A stretch of DNA of 52,119 nt. Source: an uncultured bacterium. GTDB taxonomy: Bacteria; Bacteroidota; Bacteroidia; Bacteroidales; Bacteroidaceae. Every line of letters begins with the position of its first letter. The first letter of the stretch is position 1. Positions 17,337 through 28,129 of the stretch are shown here, in pieces. A program made the translations under genes and the position numbers. The stretch is from positions 1 to 52,119 of the forward strand of contig CAMHUC010000020.1 of assembly GCA_946188155.1 (NCBI GenBank), read 5' to 3'. A model generated the notes under the pieces. The model was given only the letters and a program-made list of their open reading frames with translations, was not told the origin of the DNA and did not search any database.

Positions 17337-18434
17337 ATGCCTGAGATAAAGAAAATCGTGCTGACGGGTGGACCGTGCGCAGGAAAGACTACTGCCTTGG
17401 TGAAGATTACGGAGTATTTCTCCGGATTCGGCTACAAGGTGTTCAACGTGCCTGAGGTGCCAACGATCTACAGTACGGCGGGGTGGAACTACCTGACGCC
17501 CAACCGTCAACTCTACTATCAAGGAGAACGTGCCATCCTGGAAACTCAAATGGCATTCGAGGACCAGTTCCTCAAGATGGCGGAAGTCTGCGAGAAGCCT
17601 GTGCTGATTGTATGCGACCGTGGAACGATGGACATCTCGGCCTATATGACTCCCGAGATGTGGGAAGACATCACGCAGAAGGCCGGCACCAACTCTAACG
17701 AGCTGCGTGACCGCTACGATGCTGTGCTGCACCTCGTCTCGGCAGCTGACGGAGCCGAACAATACTATACGACAGCGACCAATGCCACCCGCTATGAACA
17801 GATGAACGAGGAGGGGCTTCGTATCGCCCGCGAACTGGATAAGAAGGTAATCAATGCCTGGACAGGTCATCCGCATCTGAGGGTAATCAACAACCACGAT
17901 GACTTCGAGAACAAACTGAACCGGGTCATCACGGAGATAGCCAAGGTGGTGGGACTTCCCCAGCCCGTGCAGGACGAGCGCGTATATCGTGTGGAAATCA
18001 TCGGTGATATCCCCGAATGCAGCGAGAGCGACATCACCCAGACTTATCTGGTGGCTGAGCCCGGCTGCGAGGTGCGCCTCAGGCGGAGGGAGTGGAAGAG
18101 CAAGGTAATCAATATCCACCGCACTACGAAGCACATCTCAGACAAGGAGGCCATTGAGACGGAGCGACAGGTGAACAACAACCTATACGAACAGATGCTT
18201 CAGCAAGCCGACCCCTACCGGGTGACCATCCGCAAACGGCGCAAGAGTCTCATCTGGAAAGGACAGTACTTCCAGATAGACACTTTCATCCAACCCGTCA
18301 GCGACCTGGTGCTGCTGGAAACGAAAGGTGTCGCCGAACAGGAGACGGGCAATTTCCCGCCGTTCATCAAGGTGCTTGAAGATGTGACGGGCAACAAGCG
18401 TTTCTACAATTATAATATTGCATTACGTAAATGA
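17337..18434 (+). CDS. P-loop ATPase (AAA_28) fused to a CYTH domain, TTD14-like
   Basis: A 365-aa cytosolic fusion. The N-terminal half (1-195) is a P-loop NTPase with Walker A GGPCAGKTT (11-19) and a Walker-B-like VLIVCDRGTMD. The C-terminal half (about 215-365) resembles a CYTH/triphosphate-tunnel domain, with alternating charged strands (EVRLRRREW, VTIRKRRKSLIW, LVLLETKG), though the ExExK start motif is degraded to VEIIGD. The architecture is that of the animal TTD14 (TRPL translocation defect) family, which binds GTP and phosphatidic acid. The bacterial role is unknown. It begins 3 bases after pfkA and ends before a terminator. Confidence 0.82.
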   Translation: MPEIKKIVLTGGPCAGKTTALVKITEYFSGFGYKVFNVPEVPTIYSTAGWNYLTPNRQLYYQGERAILETQMAFEDQFLKMAEVCEKPVLIVCDRGTMDISAYMTPEMWEDITQKAGTNSNELRDRYDAVLHLVSAADGAEQYYTTATNATRYEQMNEEGLRIARELDKKVINAWTGHPHLRVINNHDDFENKLNRVITEIAKVVGLPQPVQDERVYRVEIIGDIPECSESDITQTYLVAEPGCEVRLRRREWKSKVINIHRTTKHISDKEAIETERQVNNNLYEQMLQQADPYRVTIRKRRKSLIWKGQYFQIDTFIQPVSDLVLLETKGVAEQETGNFPPFIKVLEDVTGNKRFYNYNIALRK

Positions 18435-18453
18435 AATGTTATAAAAGATGAGA

Positions 18454-18487
18454 AAAGTGTCAGATTACATACGTAATTTGGCACTTT
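18454..18487 (+). terminator. Terminator after the pfkA operon
   Basis: 18454-18468 pairs with 18473-18487 (two G-U pairs) across the loop ATAC, followed by a CTTTGTT stretch. It separates the pfkA operon from the ATP synthase operon. Confidence 0.75.
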
Positions 18488-18554
18488 CTTTGTTGATTAT
18501 ATCCAATTTTAAAAATATTTCTGCAAAAAGTTTTTTTGTTTGCGAAATAATTCG

Positions 18555-18562
18555 TAACTTTG
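18555..18562 (+). promoter_or_regulatory. -7 element of the ATP synthase operon
   Basis: TAACTTTG followed by CAA fits TAnnTTTG. A T-rich tract with TTTG at 18535-18538 lies 16 bases upstream as a possible -33. The atpD start is 53 bases downstream. Confidence 0.7.
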
Positions 18563-18609
18563 CAATCGGCTTAAAAACTTAAAACAAGAAGCAACAATTT
18601 AAATATTAA

Positions 18610-20142
<1,533 letters not shown>

Positions 20143-20228
20143 TCATTTTGACAATTGGACAATTTCACGATTGGACAGTTCGGAATGAATGGTAAAATAG
20201 TAAAATAGTCAAATTGTAAAATGAAATT

Positions 20229-20465
20229 ATGTTAAGACTAAAGATAGTTTCGCCCGAGAAGATAGAATTCACTGGTGAAGTAGAGAGCGTGAAAGTGCCC
20301 GGTACACAGGGTAACTTCGAGATACTCTCCGACCATGCGCCCATCATTTCTACCCTGACGAAAGGGGTCGTGGAATATGACAGGCAGCAGTTGCCGATAC
20401 TGGGTGGATTCGTGGAGGTACAGAAGAATCAGGTGTCCCTCTGCGTGGAAATCAAAGAGGAATAG
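20229..20465 (+). CDS. atpC: F1Fo ATP synthase epsilon subunit, short form
   Basis: The epsilon subunit couples rotor and catalytic head and can inhibit ATP hydrolysis. This 78-aa protein contains only the N-terminal beta-sandwich domain (LKIVSPEKIEFTGEVESVKVPGTQGNFEILSDHAPIIS). The C-terminal helical hairpin that carries out inhibition in E. coli (about 135 aa) is absent, as is common in Bacteroidales. Its stop codon overlaps the start of the next gene by one base. Confidence 0.95.
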   Translation: MLRLKIVSPEKIEFTGEVESVKVPGTQGNFEILSDHAPIISTLTKGVVEYDRQQLPILGGFVEVQKNQVSLCVEIKEE

Positions 20466-20728
20466 TGGAGTACGTACTCTGTCTTTTCTTCTTCACCCTG
20501 TTAGGCGTGGCTTATGTGAAAGGCTATGATGTCGTGAAGCGGCACTCGCCCGAACATCTGGTTCACTTCTATCTGATCATGGCAACGATACGTATGCTGC
20601 TCGTCGCAACGATAGTCGGGCTCTACGTATTCTTCACCGATAATAGAGAAGATGCCATCCGCTTCGCTGCTACTATATTAATAATGTACGCGATAACGAT
20701 GGTAGTAACGCTGAAATTAAGACACTAA
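20465..20728 (+). CDS. Small membrane protein of the ATP synthase operon (AtpI/AtpR-like position)
   Basis: An 87-aa protein with three predicted membrane helices (about 3-19, 34-59 and 67-84). It starts at GTG 20465, sharing one base with the atpC stop, so it is translationally coupled. Its position between F1 epsilon and Fo subunit a is where AtpI/AtpQ-like assembly or Mg2+ factors occur in other operons. I infer a similar role in c-ring assembly; sequence similarity to AtpI is not obvious by eye. Confidence 0.8.
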   Translation: MEYVLCLFFFTLLGVAYVKGYDVVKRHSPEHLVHFYLIMATIRMLLVATIVGLYVFFTDNREDAIRFAATILIMYAITMVVTLKLRH

Positions 20729-20744
20729 TTATGCATTATGCATT

Positions 20745-21800
20745 ATGAATTATGAATTGAAATTACGACTGCTATGCGTGGCACTGCTCATGTTCGCACT
20801 GGTGCCGGCGATGAGGGCGGAAGACTTCTCTGCCAAGGAGGTTGTGCTTGAGCATATCAAGGACTCACACGAATGGCATGTGACAGGCGAGGGCGAGACA
20901 GCCGTCGTCATCCCGCTGCCCGTTATCGTCAACAGTTCCACCGGCTGGCACGTGTTCTCCTCCTCGGAGTTCGAACATCATGCCGATGCAAGCGGACTGC
21001 GCCAGGGGCCTTACAACCTGGCCATTGCGACGGAGGGTGACAACGCAGGCAAGATAGTTGAGAACGGTCAGCCCGTGCTCGACCTTTCCATCACCAAGAC
21101 GGTTGCCGTGATGTTCATCAATGTCATCATCCTGCTTTGCTGCATCCTGCTCAGTGCCCGCTGGTACAAGAACCGCAAGGCATCGGACAATGCCCCTGGT
21201 GGATTTGTCGGTTTCGTCGAGATGCTTGTGATGTACGTGGTGGATGAGATTATCAAGCCGGGAGTAGGCAAGGGCTACGAGAAATACACGCCCTACTTGC
21301 TCACCTGCTTCTTCTTCATCTTCACGTGCAATGTGATGGGCCTCATACCGTTCCCTCCAGGCTCAGGAAACGTGACTGGCAATATCGCCGTGACATTCTT
21401 CCTTGCCCTCTGCACCTTCCTTATCGTGCAGTTCTCGGGCAACAAGCATTATTGGAAGGACATCTTCTGGCCCGAAGTGCCTACATGGCTGAAGGCGCCG
21501 ATACCTATCATCCCCGTAATTGAGTTCGTTGGTATCTTCACGAAGCCATTCGCTCTCATGATTCGACTTTTCGCCAACATGATGGCTGGACACGCCATCG
21601 CCGTGGCAATTACGTGCATCATCTTCCTCGTTGCATCCCAGGCCGTCGCCGTACAACTGTCGATGTCGGCCCTGAGCGTCATCATGAGCATCTTCATGAT
21701 GTGCCTCGAGTGCTTGGTATGCTTCATCCAGGCGATGGTGTTCACCATGCTATCAGCCGTGTTCATCGGCCTGGCGAGAGTTGAACCAGAACATGAATAA
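20745..21800 (+). CDS. atpB: F1Fo ATP synthase subunit a, with N-terminal periplasmic extension
   Basis: Subunit a forms the proton half-channels against the c-ring. At 351 aa it is about 80 residues longer than E. coli AtpB. The extra part is an N-terminal signal-like helix (LRLLCVALLMFALVPAMRA) and a hydrophilic region of about 90 residues that should lie in the periplasm. The membrane domain begins near residue 118 (VAVMFINVIILLCCILLS). The essential Arg is in LMIRLFANMMAGHAIA. The start lies in an ATTATGCATTATG repeat, and an in-frame ATG is available only at 20745. Confidence 0.95.
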   Translation: MNYELKLRLLCVALLMFALVPAMRAEDFSAKEVVLEHIKDSHEWHVTGEGETAVVIPLPVIVNSSTGWHVFSSSEFEHHADASGLRQGPYNLAIATEGDNAGKIVENGQPVLDLSITKTVAVMFINVIILLCCILLSARWYKNRKASDNAPGGFVGFVEMLVMYVVDEIIKPGVGKGYEKYTPYLLTCFFFIFTCNVMGLIPFPPGSGNVTGNIAVTFFLALCTFLIVQFSGNKHYWKDIFWPEVPTWLKAPIPIIPVIEFVGIFTKPFALMIRLFANMMAGHAIAVAITCIIFLVASQAVAVQLSMSALSVIMSIFMMCLECLVCFIQAMVFTMLSAVFIGLARVEPEHE

Positions 21801-21822
21801 TAAACATTTAAAACATTAATAA

Positions 21823-22077
<255 letters not shown>

Positions 22078-22082
22078 GGATA

Positions 22083-22187
22083 TTTACGATTTAGCGATTT
22101 TCGATTTTCGATTGACTAAACGCTCGGGGAAAGAAAGTCGCACAAGGAAATATATCGTAAATCGAAAATGAGTAAATCGAAAATCAA
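22083..22187. repeat. A/T-rich self-complementary spacer between atpE and atpF
   Basis: The 119-base gap has TTTACGAT (22083-22090) and repeats of GATTTTC/CGATTTT on the left. On the right are ATCGTAAA (22154-22161) and two AATCGAAAAT words. The two halves are complementary and can form a long A/U-rich stem around the central ACGCTCGGGG part. The same words recur at 23230 and 43814. Confidence 0.65.
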
Positions 22188-22196
22188 AAACAGCGT

Positions 22197-22691
22197 ATGG
22201 ATTTATTGATTCCGAGTACTGGTCTGCTGTTCTGGATGACACTCACGTTCCTCGTGGTGTTCTTCCTACTGTGGAAGTTCGGCTTTCCTGTCATCACAGG
22301 GATGGTGAAGGAGCGCCAGGCTTTCATCGACGACTCGCTGCGCAAGGCGCACGAGGCCAATGAGCGGCTGGCCAATATACAGAAAGAAGGTGAATCCATC
22401 TTGCAGGAGGCACGCGAGAAGCAGGCACAGATCCTTAAGGAAGCAGCCGAGACCCGCGATGCCATCGTAGAGAAAGCCCAGGACAAGGCCCGTGCCGAAG
22501 GTGCCCGTCTGATGGAAGACGCCCGCGTCGCCATCGAGCAGGAAAAGAAGGCCGCTATTGCCGACATCCGCAAGCAAGTAGCTACCCTCAGTGTCGAGAT
22601 TGCCGAGAAGGTGCTCAAGCAGAATCTCAAGAGCAATCAGGCACAGATGGATTTGATTGACCGTATGCTGGATGAAGTTTCTTCTAAGTAG
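22197..22691 (+). CDS. atpF: F1Fo ATP synthase subunit b
   Basis: Subunit b is the peripheral stalk. It has one N-terminal membrane helix (about 6-28, STGLLFWMTLTFLVVFFLLW) followed by a long charged coiled coil (30-164) rich in Ala, Glu, Lys and Arg. The 164-aa length is normal. There is one b gene, so a homodimer is expected. It is followed 9 bases later by atpH. Confidence 0.95.
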   Translation: MDLLIPSTGLLFWMTLTFLVVFFLLWKFGFPVITGMVKERQAFIDDSLRKAHEANERLANIQKEGESILQEAREKQAQILKEAAETRDAIVEKAQDKARAEGARLMEDARVAIEQEKKAAIADIRKQVATLSVEIAEKVLKQNLKSNQAQMDLIDRMLDEVSSK

Positions 22692-22700
22692 TAATTGCGT

Positions 22701-23234
22701 ATGGATATAGGAGTCATATCGGTTCGTTATGCCAGGGCGCTTCTGAAGAGCGCTACCGATGCGAAGATCGAGGATGCCGTCTACACCGAGATGCAGCAGC
22801 TTGCCAAGAGTTATGCTGAAGTGCCTCAGTTGCGGCATACGATTGACAATCCGATGCTCTCGAAGGACAAGAAGCAGGAATTGCTGTTGACGGCCGTCGG
22901 CAAGAATTCCTGCGGTCTGACCAAGGCCTTCATCGGACTCGTGCTGAAGGAAGACCGTGAGAACGTGATGCAATTCATCGCCAATTCGTACGTCACCCTT
23001 TACCGCCAACAGAAGAACGTCATCCGTGGCCGACTCATCACCGCTGCTGCCGTCACGCCTGCTACAGAGCAGAAGATGCGCCAGATGGTGGAGAGTAAGA
23101 CTAATGGAACTGTGGAGTTTGAGACCGAGGTAAACCCAGATATCATCGGCGGATTTATCCTTGAATACGACACATACCGTATGGATGCGAGTGTCAAGTC
23201 AAAACTCAATAGCATTCTTAATACACTAAAATAG
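22701..23234 (+). CDS. atpH: F1Fo ATP synthase delta subunit
   Basis: Delta connects the b stalk to the top of F1. The 177-aa protein begins MDIGVISVRYARALLKSA, typical of the family, and ends with the conserved IIGGFILEYDTYRMDASVKSKLNSI. I chose ATG 22701; a TTG at 22695 would add only two residues. Confidence 0.95.
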   Translation: MDIGVISVRYARALLKSATDAKIEDAVYTEMQQLAKSYAEVPQLRHTIDNPMLSKDKKQELLLTAVGKNSCGLTKAFIGLVLKEDRENVMQFIANSYVTLYRQQKNVIRGRLITAAAVTPATEQKMRQMVESKTNGTVEFETEVNPDIIGGFILEYDTYRMDASVKSKLNSILNTLK

Positions 23235-23252
23235 TAAATCGTAAATTACATT

Positions 23253-24839
23253 ATGTCAGATAAGATTAAACCAAGCGAAGTGTCCCAAGTACTGCTCGAC
23301 CAGCTCAAGGGTATCTCCAATGCGGAGAAGTTCGAAGAAGTGGGTACCGTGCTGACCGTCAGCGACGGTGTGGCCCGTATCTACGGACTCCGCAATGCCG
23401 AGGCCAACGAGCTGCTGGAGTTTGAGAACGGTACGATGGCAATCGTGATGAACCTGGAGGAGGACAACGTCGGTTGTGTGCTTCTGGGTACCACCTCGGG
23501 CATCAAGGAGGGTATGGTTGTCAAGCGAACGAAGCGTATTGCCTCCATCCGTGTGAATGACAACATGCTCGGCCGTGTAATCAATCCGCTGGGACAGGCC
23601 ATCGATGGCAAGGGAGATATCGATCTGAGCAATGCCTTCGAGATGCCCCTCGACCGCAAGGCTCCGGGCGTTATCTACCGTCAGCCCGTGAAGGAGCCGC
23701 TGCAGACAGGCTTGAAGGCTATCGACTCGATGATTCCCATCGGGCGCGGACAGCGTGAGCTCATCATCGGCGACCGTCAGACGGGCAAGACCGCCATCGC
23801 TGTTGACACTATCATCAATCAGAAGAGTTTCTATGAGGCAGGCAAGCCTGTCTATTGTATCTATGTAGCCATCGGTCAGAAGGCTTCCACCGTTGCCGCA
23901 CTGGTAAGCACCCTTCAGGAGCACGGGGCCATGCCTTACACCATCGTAGTGGCTGCCACCGCTGCCGACCCTGCCGCCATGCAGTACTATGCACCGTTTG
24001 CCGGAGCTGCTATCGGTGAGTATTTCCGTGACCGGGGCCTGCCCGCACTAGTGGTCTACGATGACCTTTCGAAACAGGCTGTTGCCTATCGCGAGGTGTC
24101 GCTCATCCTGCGCCGTCCGTCCGGACGTGAGGCCTATCCTGGCGACGTGTTCTATCTGCACAGTCGCTTGCTCGAGCGTGCTGCCAAGATGAACGAGCAG
24201 CAGGAGGTGGCCGAGCAGATGAACGACCTGCCCGAGTGCATGAAAGGCCATGTCAAGGGTGGTGGTTCACTCACCGCTCTGCCTATCATCGAGACGCAGG
24301 CTGGCGACGTGTCGGCCTATATCCCTACTAACGTGATCTCCATCACCGACGGTCAGATCTTCCTTGAGAGCAACCTCTTCAACCAGGGCTTCCGACCTGC
24401 TATCAACGTGGGTATCTCAGTATCCCGTGTGGGCGGCTCTGCACAGATCAAGTCGATGAAGAAGGTAGCCGGTACGTTGAAGATTGACCAGGCACAGTAC
24501 CGTGAGCTCGAGGCCTTCTCGAAGTTCTCCAGCGATATGGATGCTGTTACGGCGATGACACTCGACCGCGGCCGCAAGAACAATCAGCTGTTGATTCAGC
24601 CGCAGTACAGCCCGATGCCCGTTGGAGAGCAGATAGCCATCCTCTATTGCGGCGTTCACGGCTTGATGCGTGAAGTGCCCATCGATAAGGTGCGCCAGTG
24701 CCAGGATCAGTTCCTCGACAAGCTCCGCTCTGCATGTCCCGAGGTCATCGAGACACTCGCCAGCGGAAAAATCGATGATGATACTACGAAGAAGATCGAG
24801 GCCACTATGACCGACATCGCCGGAACGTATAAAGCCTGA
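23253..24839 (+). CDS. atpA: F1Fo ATP synthase alpha subunit
   Basis: The non-catalytic nucleotide-binding subunit of F1 (528 aa). It has the P-loop [15 protein letters not shown] (about 172-186), the [12 protein letters not shown] segment, the [25 protein letters not shown] family stretch, and [17 protein letters not shown]. It is preceded by a short spacer with AATAGTAAATCGTAAATTA and followed 6 bases later by atpG. Confidence 0.98.
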   Translation: MSDKIKPSEVSQVLLDQLKGISNAEKFEEVGTVLTVSDGVARIYGLRNAEANELLEFENGTMAIVMNLEEDNVGCVLLGTTSGIKEGMVVKRTKRIASIRVNDNMLGRVINPLGQAIDGKGDIDLSNAFEMPLDRKAPGVIYRQPVKEPLQTGLKAIDSMIPIGRGQRELIIGDRQTGKTAIAVDTIINQKSFYEAGKPVYCIYVAIGQKASTVAALVSTLQEHGAMPYTIVVAATAADPAAMQYYAPFAGAAIGEYFRDRGLPALVVYDDLSKQAVAYREVSLILRRPSGREAYPGDVFYLHSRLLERAAKMNEQQEVAEQMNDLPECMKGHVKGGGSLTALPIIETQAGDVSAYIPTNVISITDGQIFLESNLFNQGFRPAINVGISVSRVGGSAQIKSMKKVAGTLKIDQAQYRELEAFSKFSSDMDAVTAMTLDRGRKNNQLLIQPQYSPMPVGEQIAILYCGVHGLMREVPIDKVRQCQDQFLDKLRSACPEVIETLASGKIDDDTTKKIEATMTDIAGTYKA

Positions 24840-24845
24840 TAGCCT

Positions 24846-25817
24846 ATGCCCAGCCTGAAAGAAATTAAAGGCCGCATAGCCTCTGTCAACTCCACGCGTA
24901 AGATAACGTCGGCTATGAAGATGGTGGCCTCCAGCAAGCTGCATCACGCACAGGTTGCTATTCAGAACATGCTGCCCTACGAGACCATGCTGGAGCACAT
25001 TCTCAAGTCGTTCCTTGCCGCCGAGGCCGAAGCTCAGACTGTGTTCGATCAGGAGCGCCCCGTCAAGCGAGCTGCCCTTGTGGTGTTCTCGTCCAACTCA
25101 TCGCTCTGTGGTGGCTTCAATGCCAACACCATCAGGCTGATGACCCACATCGTCGATGCATACGCAGAGAAGATAGGGCGCGACAATGTGGAGATTTATC
25201 CCATAGGGCGCAAAGTCTACGAGAAGGCCAAGAAGATGGGGCTCAACGTTCAGGGTGACTACTCGGCTCTTGCCGATAAGCCCAACGTGGCTCAATGCAT
25301 CGAGATTGCTATGGAGCTGGGGCGGAAGTTCTACGATGGTGAGATTGACAAAGTGGAGCTCGTCTATCACCACTTCAAGAGTGCAGGATCGCAGGTGCTC
25401 ACGCGCAAGACCTTCCTGCCCATCGATATCGAGTCTGAGTTGCAGCGTGACCACGAGCGCGATCTCACTACCGTCATCGCCACGAAGGAGAGCCAGGAGT
25501 ATCTCAAACAGAGAGGCCAGCGGGAGAGCAGCCGTGAGCAGGAAGAAGTGAAGCCGCTGAACGATAACTTCATCGTGGAGCCCGACATGGAGACCGTACT
25601 TACCGAGCTCATCCCCAAGATGGCCCATCTGATGCTCTACACGGCCCTGCTCGACTCCAATGCCTCAGAACATGCAGCACGAATGGTAGCTATGCAGACG
25701 GCTACGGACAATGCCGACGAGCTGTTGCGTGAACTGAGCCTTCAGTACAACAAAAGCCGACAGCAAGCCATTACTTCCGAACTTCTCGACATCGTCGGAG
25801 GTTCTGTCAACAACTAG
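24846..25817 (+). CDS. atpG: F1Fo ATP synthase gamma subunit
   Basis: Gamma is the central rotating shaft. The protein starts MPSLKEIKGRIASVNSTRKI and ends in the matching C-terminal helix (NADELLRELSLQYNKSRQQAIT). At 323 aa it is about 35 residues longer than E. coli gamma. The extra part includes a charged stretch near 215-245 (KESQEYLKQRGQRESSREQ). It is the last gene of the operon, and a hairpin follows. Confidence 0.96.
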   Translation: MPSLKEIKGRIASVNSTRKITSAMKMVASSKLHHAQVAIQNMLPYETMLEHILKSFLAAEAEAQTVFDQERPVKRAALVVFSSNSSLCGGFNANTIRLMTHIVDAYAEKIGRDNVEIYPIGRKVYEKAKKMGLNVQGDYSALADKPNVAQCIEIAMELGRKFYDGEIDKVELVYHHFKSAGSQVLTRKTFLPIDIESELQRDHERDLTTVIATKESQEYLKQRGQRESSREQEEVKPLNDNFIVEPDMETVLTELIPKMAHLMLYTALLDSNASEHAARMVAMQTATDNADELLRELSLQYNKSRQQAITSELLDIVGGSVNN

Positions 25818-25819
25818 TC

Positions 25820-25851
25820 AAGGAGAGGTGCTCACAACAGTACCTCTCCTT
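25820..25851 (+). terminator. Terminator of the ATP synthase operon
   Basis: AAGGAGAGGT (25820-25829) pairs with ACCTCTCCTT (25842-25851), followed by a short T/C stretch. It begins 3 bases after the atpG stop. Confidence 0.75.
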
Positions 25852-25872
25852 TCTGACATTAATCAACTATTT

Positions 25873-27306
25873 ATGAGACGAGTCCCTGTACTTTGGACTG
25901 TTTGTGTCCTGCTATTCTCATGCACTCAAAAGCAACAACAGCCAACAGAAGCAGAACTGTCAGCATTTGGCACTTATGTATACGAGATGGACTCTACCTT
26001 ACAGGGTAATTGGTTCACCCGAATGGGGGTCTCAGCCGATGCTGATTCATTACTGGCCATCCTCCGTCGTGAGTTGCCCCGTAACGGACTCGACACCTCG
26101 GCCTTTTTCATACCACAGATAGCTGAAGATCTTTCCATTGTCCATTCGCTGGCGTTCGACTCTGTCGGGCAGAATATAAATGAATTGCTGATACGGCTGG
26201 AAGAGAACCTGACTAAGGCTTATGTCGATTACGCCGCGGGACAGCGTTTCGGATTCATGCGCCCCGATAAGGTTCTGAACCGTCTGCAGATGAAACCCGA
26301 CAGCTCGGGCTACGTCAGGTTGTTCGACCATGATGTTTTGATGCCCGACTATAGTGAGGCAGAGAGTCATTTGGCTGCCAGCGACAGACTGGCCTGGCTG
26401 CTCGAATCGGAACCTAAGAGCGATATCTACAAGGCTCTTCAGGCGAAACTTGTAAAAAGTATAGATAAGACAGAGCGTCGGCGTCTTGCCGTTAACATGG
26501 AGCGTTGTCGATGGCAGATGGAAATGTGCGACACGAATGAGAGCCGTGTCGTGGTCAATATCCCAGCTCAACAACTCTGGACCATCAGACCAGACTCCAT
26601 TTTGGATATGCGCATCTGTTGTGGCGCAAAATCCACAAAGACACCCTTGCTCTATAGCCTGATTAGCTATTTCCAAGTTAATCCAGAATGGATTATACCG
26701 CAGAAAATTGTCGATAGCGATGTAGCTCGACATGCTGGCGATACCACTTATTTCAATCGGAATAACTATTACATCGTCAGACGAAGTACTGGTGACACGC
26801 TCCATGTGGCCGAGGTTACTGCCTCCGACCTGCATTCCGGTTCGTTGAGAGTAGGCCAGAGGGGTGGTGCAGGCAATTCCTTAGGGCGCATTGTGTTCCG
26901 TTTCAACAACAACTTCGCGGTCTACCTCCATGATACCAACAACCACGGATCTTTCAGCCGCGAAAGGAGAACCCTTTCTCACGGGTGTGTAAGGGTTGAG
27001 AAGCCGTTTGAACTGGCATGCTTTCTGATGCCTGATGCCGACGATGAGCTGAAGGACCGCCTGAGAATCTCTATGGACATACCTCCCGAGACTGATGAAG
27101 GTATCAGGTATCTTGAGGAGCATGCTGACGACCCGCAGCCCTACCGTCTGTTGACGTATCGTGAAGTGACACCCCGCGTTCCCGTACATATTATCTATTT
27201 CACCGCTTATCCCAATCCCAGGACTGGGGAAGTGGAGTCATGGCCTGACCTGTATGGTTACGACGAGGCTATAGCACGTGAGATTGATGCATTCATATTA
27301 AAGTGA
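25873..27306 (+). CDS. L,D-transpeptidase family lipoprotein (YkuD domain)
   Basis: L,D-transpeptidases make 3-3 cross-links in peptidoglycan or attach proteins to it. The 477-aa protein starts at ATG 25873 with a lipoprotein signal (MRRVPVLWTVCVLLFSC, Cys17). The C-terminal half holds the YkuD domain, with HDTNNHGSFSRERR and the catalytic SHGCVR box (Cys372). The N-terminal half is a helical region like that of large YcbB-type enzymes; no clear peptidoglycan-binding repeat is seen. An upstream start at 25828 would lie in the terminator and is rejected. Confidence 0.88.
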   Translation: MRRVPVLWTVCVLLFSCTQKQQQPTEAELSAFGTYVYEMDSTLQGNWFTRMGVSADADSLLAILRRELPRNGLDTSAFFIPQIAEDLSIVHSLAFDSVGQNINELLIRLEENLTKAYVDYAAGQRFGFMRPDKVLNRLQMKPDSSGYVRLFDHDVLMPDYSEAESHLAASDRLAWLLESEPKSDIYKALQAKLVKSIDKTERRRLAVNMERCRWQMEMCDTNESRVVVNIPAQQLWTIRPDSILDMRICCGAKSTKTPLLYSLISYFQVNPEWIIPQKIVDSDVARHAGDTTYFNRNNYYIVRRSTGDTLHVAEVTASDLHSGSLRVGQRGGAGNSLGRIVFRFNNNFAVYLHDTNNHGSFSRERRTLSHGCVRVEKPFELACFLMPDADDELKDRLRISMDIPPETDEGIRYLEEHADDPQPYRLLTYREVTPRVPVHIIYFTAYPNPRTGEVESWPDLYGYDEAIAREIDAFILK

Positions 27307-27344
27307 CAGTTGGTTAAATGTTCTTAATGTTTTGGGCAAATAGC

Positions 27345-27374
27345 TTGTGATATTAATTATTAACCCTATATTTG
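27345..27374 (+). promoter_or_regulatory. Promoter for gpx
   Basis: TATATTTG at 27367-27374 is a -7 element, with TTGT at 27345-27348 (18-base spacer) as a -33. The start codon is 50 bases downstream. Confidence 0.65.
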
Positions 27375-27424
27375 CATCGCGAACGACCTAAAAGGCCGAC
27401 GCTGACAACAAAAAACTTAGGGTT

Positions 27425-27967
27425 ATGACAAAGATTTATGATTTTAAAGCTCTTTCGAGTAGAGGTAAGGAGATTGATTTTTCAGAGTTTCAGGGCAAGC
27501 TCCTGCTGATAGTCAATACGGCCAGCAAATGCGGCTTCACCCCCCAGTTTGCTGGTTTGGAAGAACTGAACAAGAAGTATAGGGACAAGGGATTGGTGAT
27601 TATAGGATTCCCCTGCAACCAGTTCAAGGAGCAGGACCCGGGCTCAGACGACCAGATCGAAGAGTTCTGCCAGCTGAACTACGGGGTGACATTTCAGATT
27701 ATGAAGAAGACTGACGTGAATGGCCCTGCAGCCGAACCCATCTTCGAATACCTGAAGAGCCAGGCACCCACGGAAGAGTATAACGGTCTGAAGGCCAAGG
27801 CTGCCAAGGCCTTGTTCAAGACTATCAGCACGAGTGTGGAGAAGGATAGCGACATCAAGTGGAATTTCACCAAGTTCCTCGTATCAAGGGATGGCGAGAC
27901 TATACGTCGTTATGCGCCTACTACGGAGCCGAAGGATTTTGAGAAGGACATCGAGGAGCTGTTGTAA
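27425..27967 (+). CDS. Glutathione peroxidase-family peroxidase (cysteine type)
   Basis: Reduces hydrogen peroxide and organic peroxides. The 180-aa protein has the peroxidatic Cys36 (VNTASKCGFTPQF), which is Cys and not selenocysteine. The FPCNQF box (Cys64, Gln66), Cys82 in the FCQLNYGVTF segment (likely resolving Cys) and the Trp-Asn of KWNFTKFLV complete the active site. Such Cys-type enzymes usually take electrons from thioredoxin. No signal peptide is seen, so it is cytosolic. It has its own promoter. Confidence 0.94.
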   Translation: MTKIYDFKALSSRGKEIDFSEFQGKLLLIVNTASKCGFTPQFAGLEELNKKYRDKGLVIIGFPCNQFKEQDPGSDDQIEEFCQLNYGVTFQIMKKTDVNGPAAEPIFEYLKSQAPTEEYNGLKAKAAKALFKTISTSVEKDSDIKWNFTKFLVSRDGETIRRYAPTTEPKDFEKDIEELL

Positions 27968-28012
27968 GAACGACAGTAGACTTACGTTCCTGCAAAACTA
28001 AAAGAGAGGAAT

Positions 28013-28093
28013 ATGGATTTGCTACATATCATAGCCGTAGTGGCACTTGTGGTGATAGGAGTGTTTATCTATCTGAGCAAGCGCCAGGGATAG
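28013..28093 (+). CDS. Possible 26-aa single-pass membrane peptide
   Basis: A short frame, ATG 28013 to TAG 28093, preceded by AGAGAGGA. The product MDLLHIIAVVALVVIGVFIY, then LSKRQG, is one hydrophobic helix with a short basic tail, the usual form of small inner-membrane proteins with N-out/C-in topology. It lies 45 bases after gpx and just before a terminator, so it would be the last cistron of the gpx transcript. Function unknown. Its reality rests on the hydrophobic pattern, the ribosome site and the placement. Confidence 0.5.
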   Translation: MDLLHIIAVVALVVIGVFIYLSKRQG

Positions 28094-28097
28094 GATT

Positions 28098-28129
28098 GAA
28101 GGGAGGCCTGCTATTGCAGGACTCCCTTC
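28098..28129. terminator. Bidirectional terminator between gpx and tex
   Basis: GAAGGGAG-G-CCTGC (28098-28111) pairs with 28116-28129, with one mismatch and the loop TATT. The hairpin overlaps the last codons of tex on the other strand. Confidence 0.7.
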
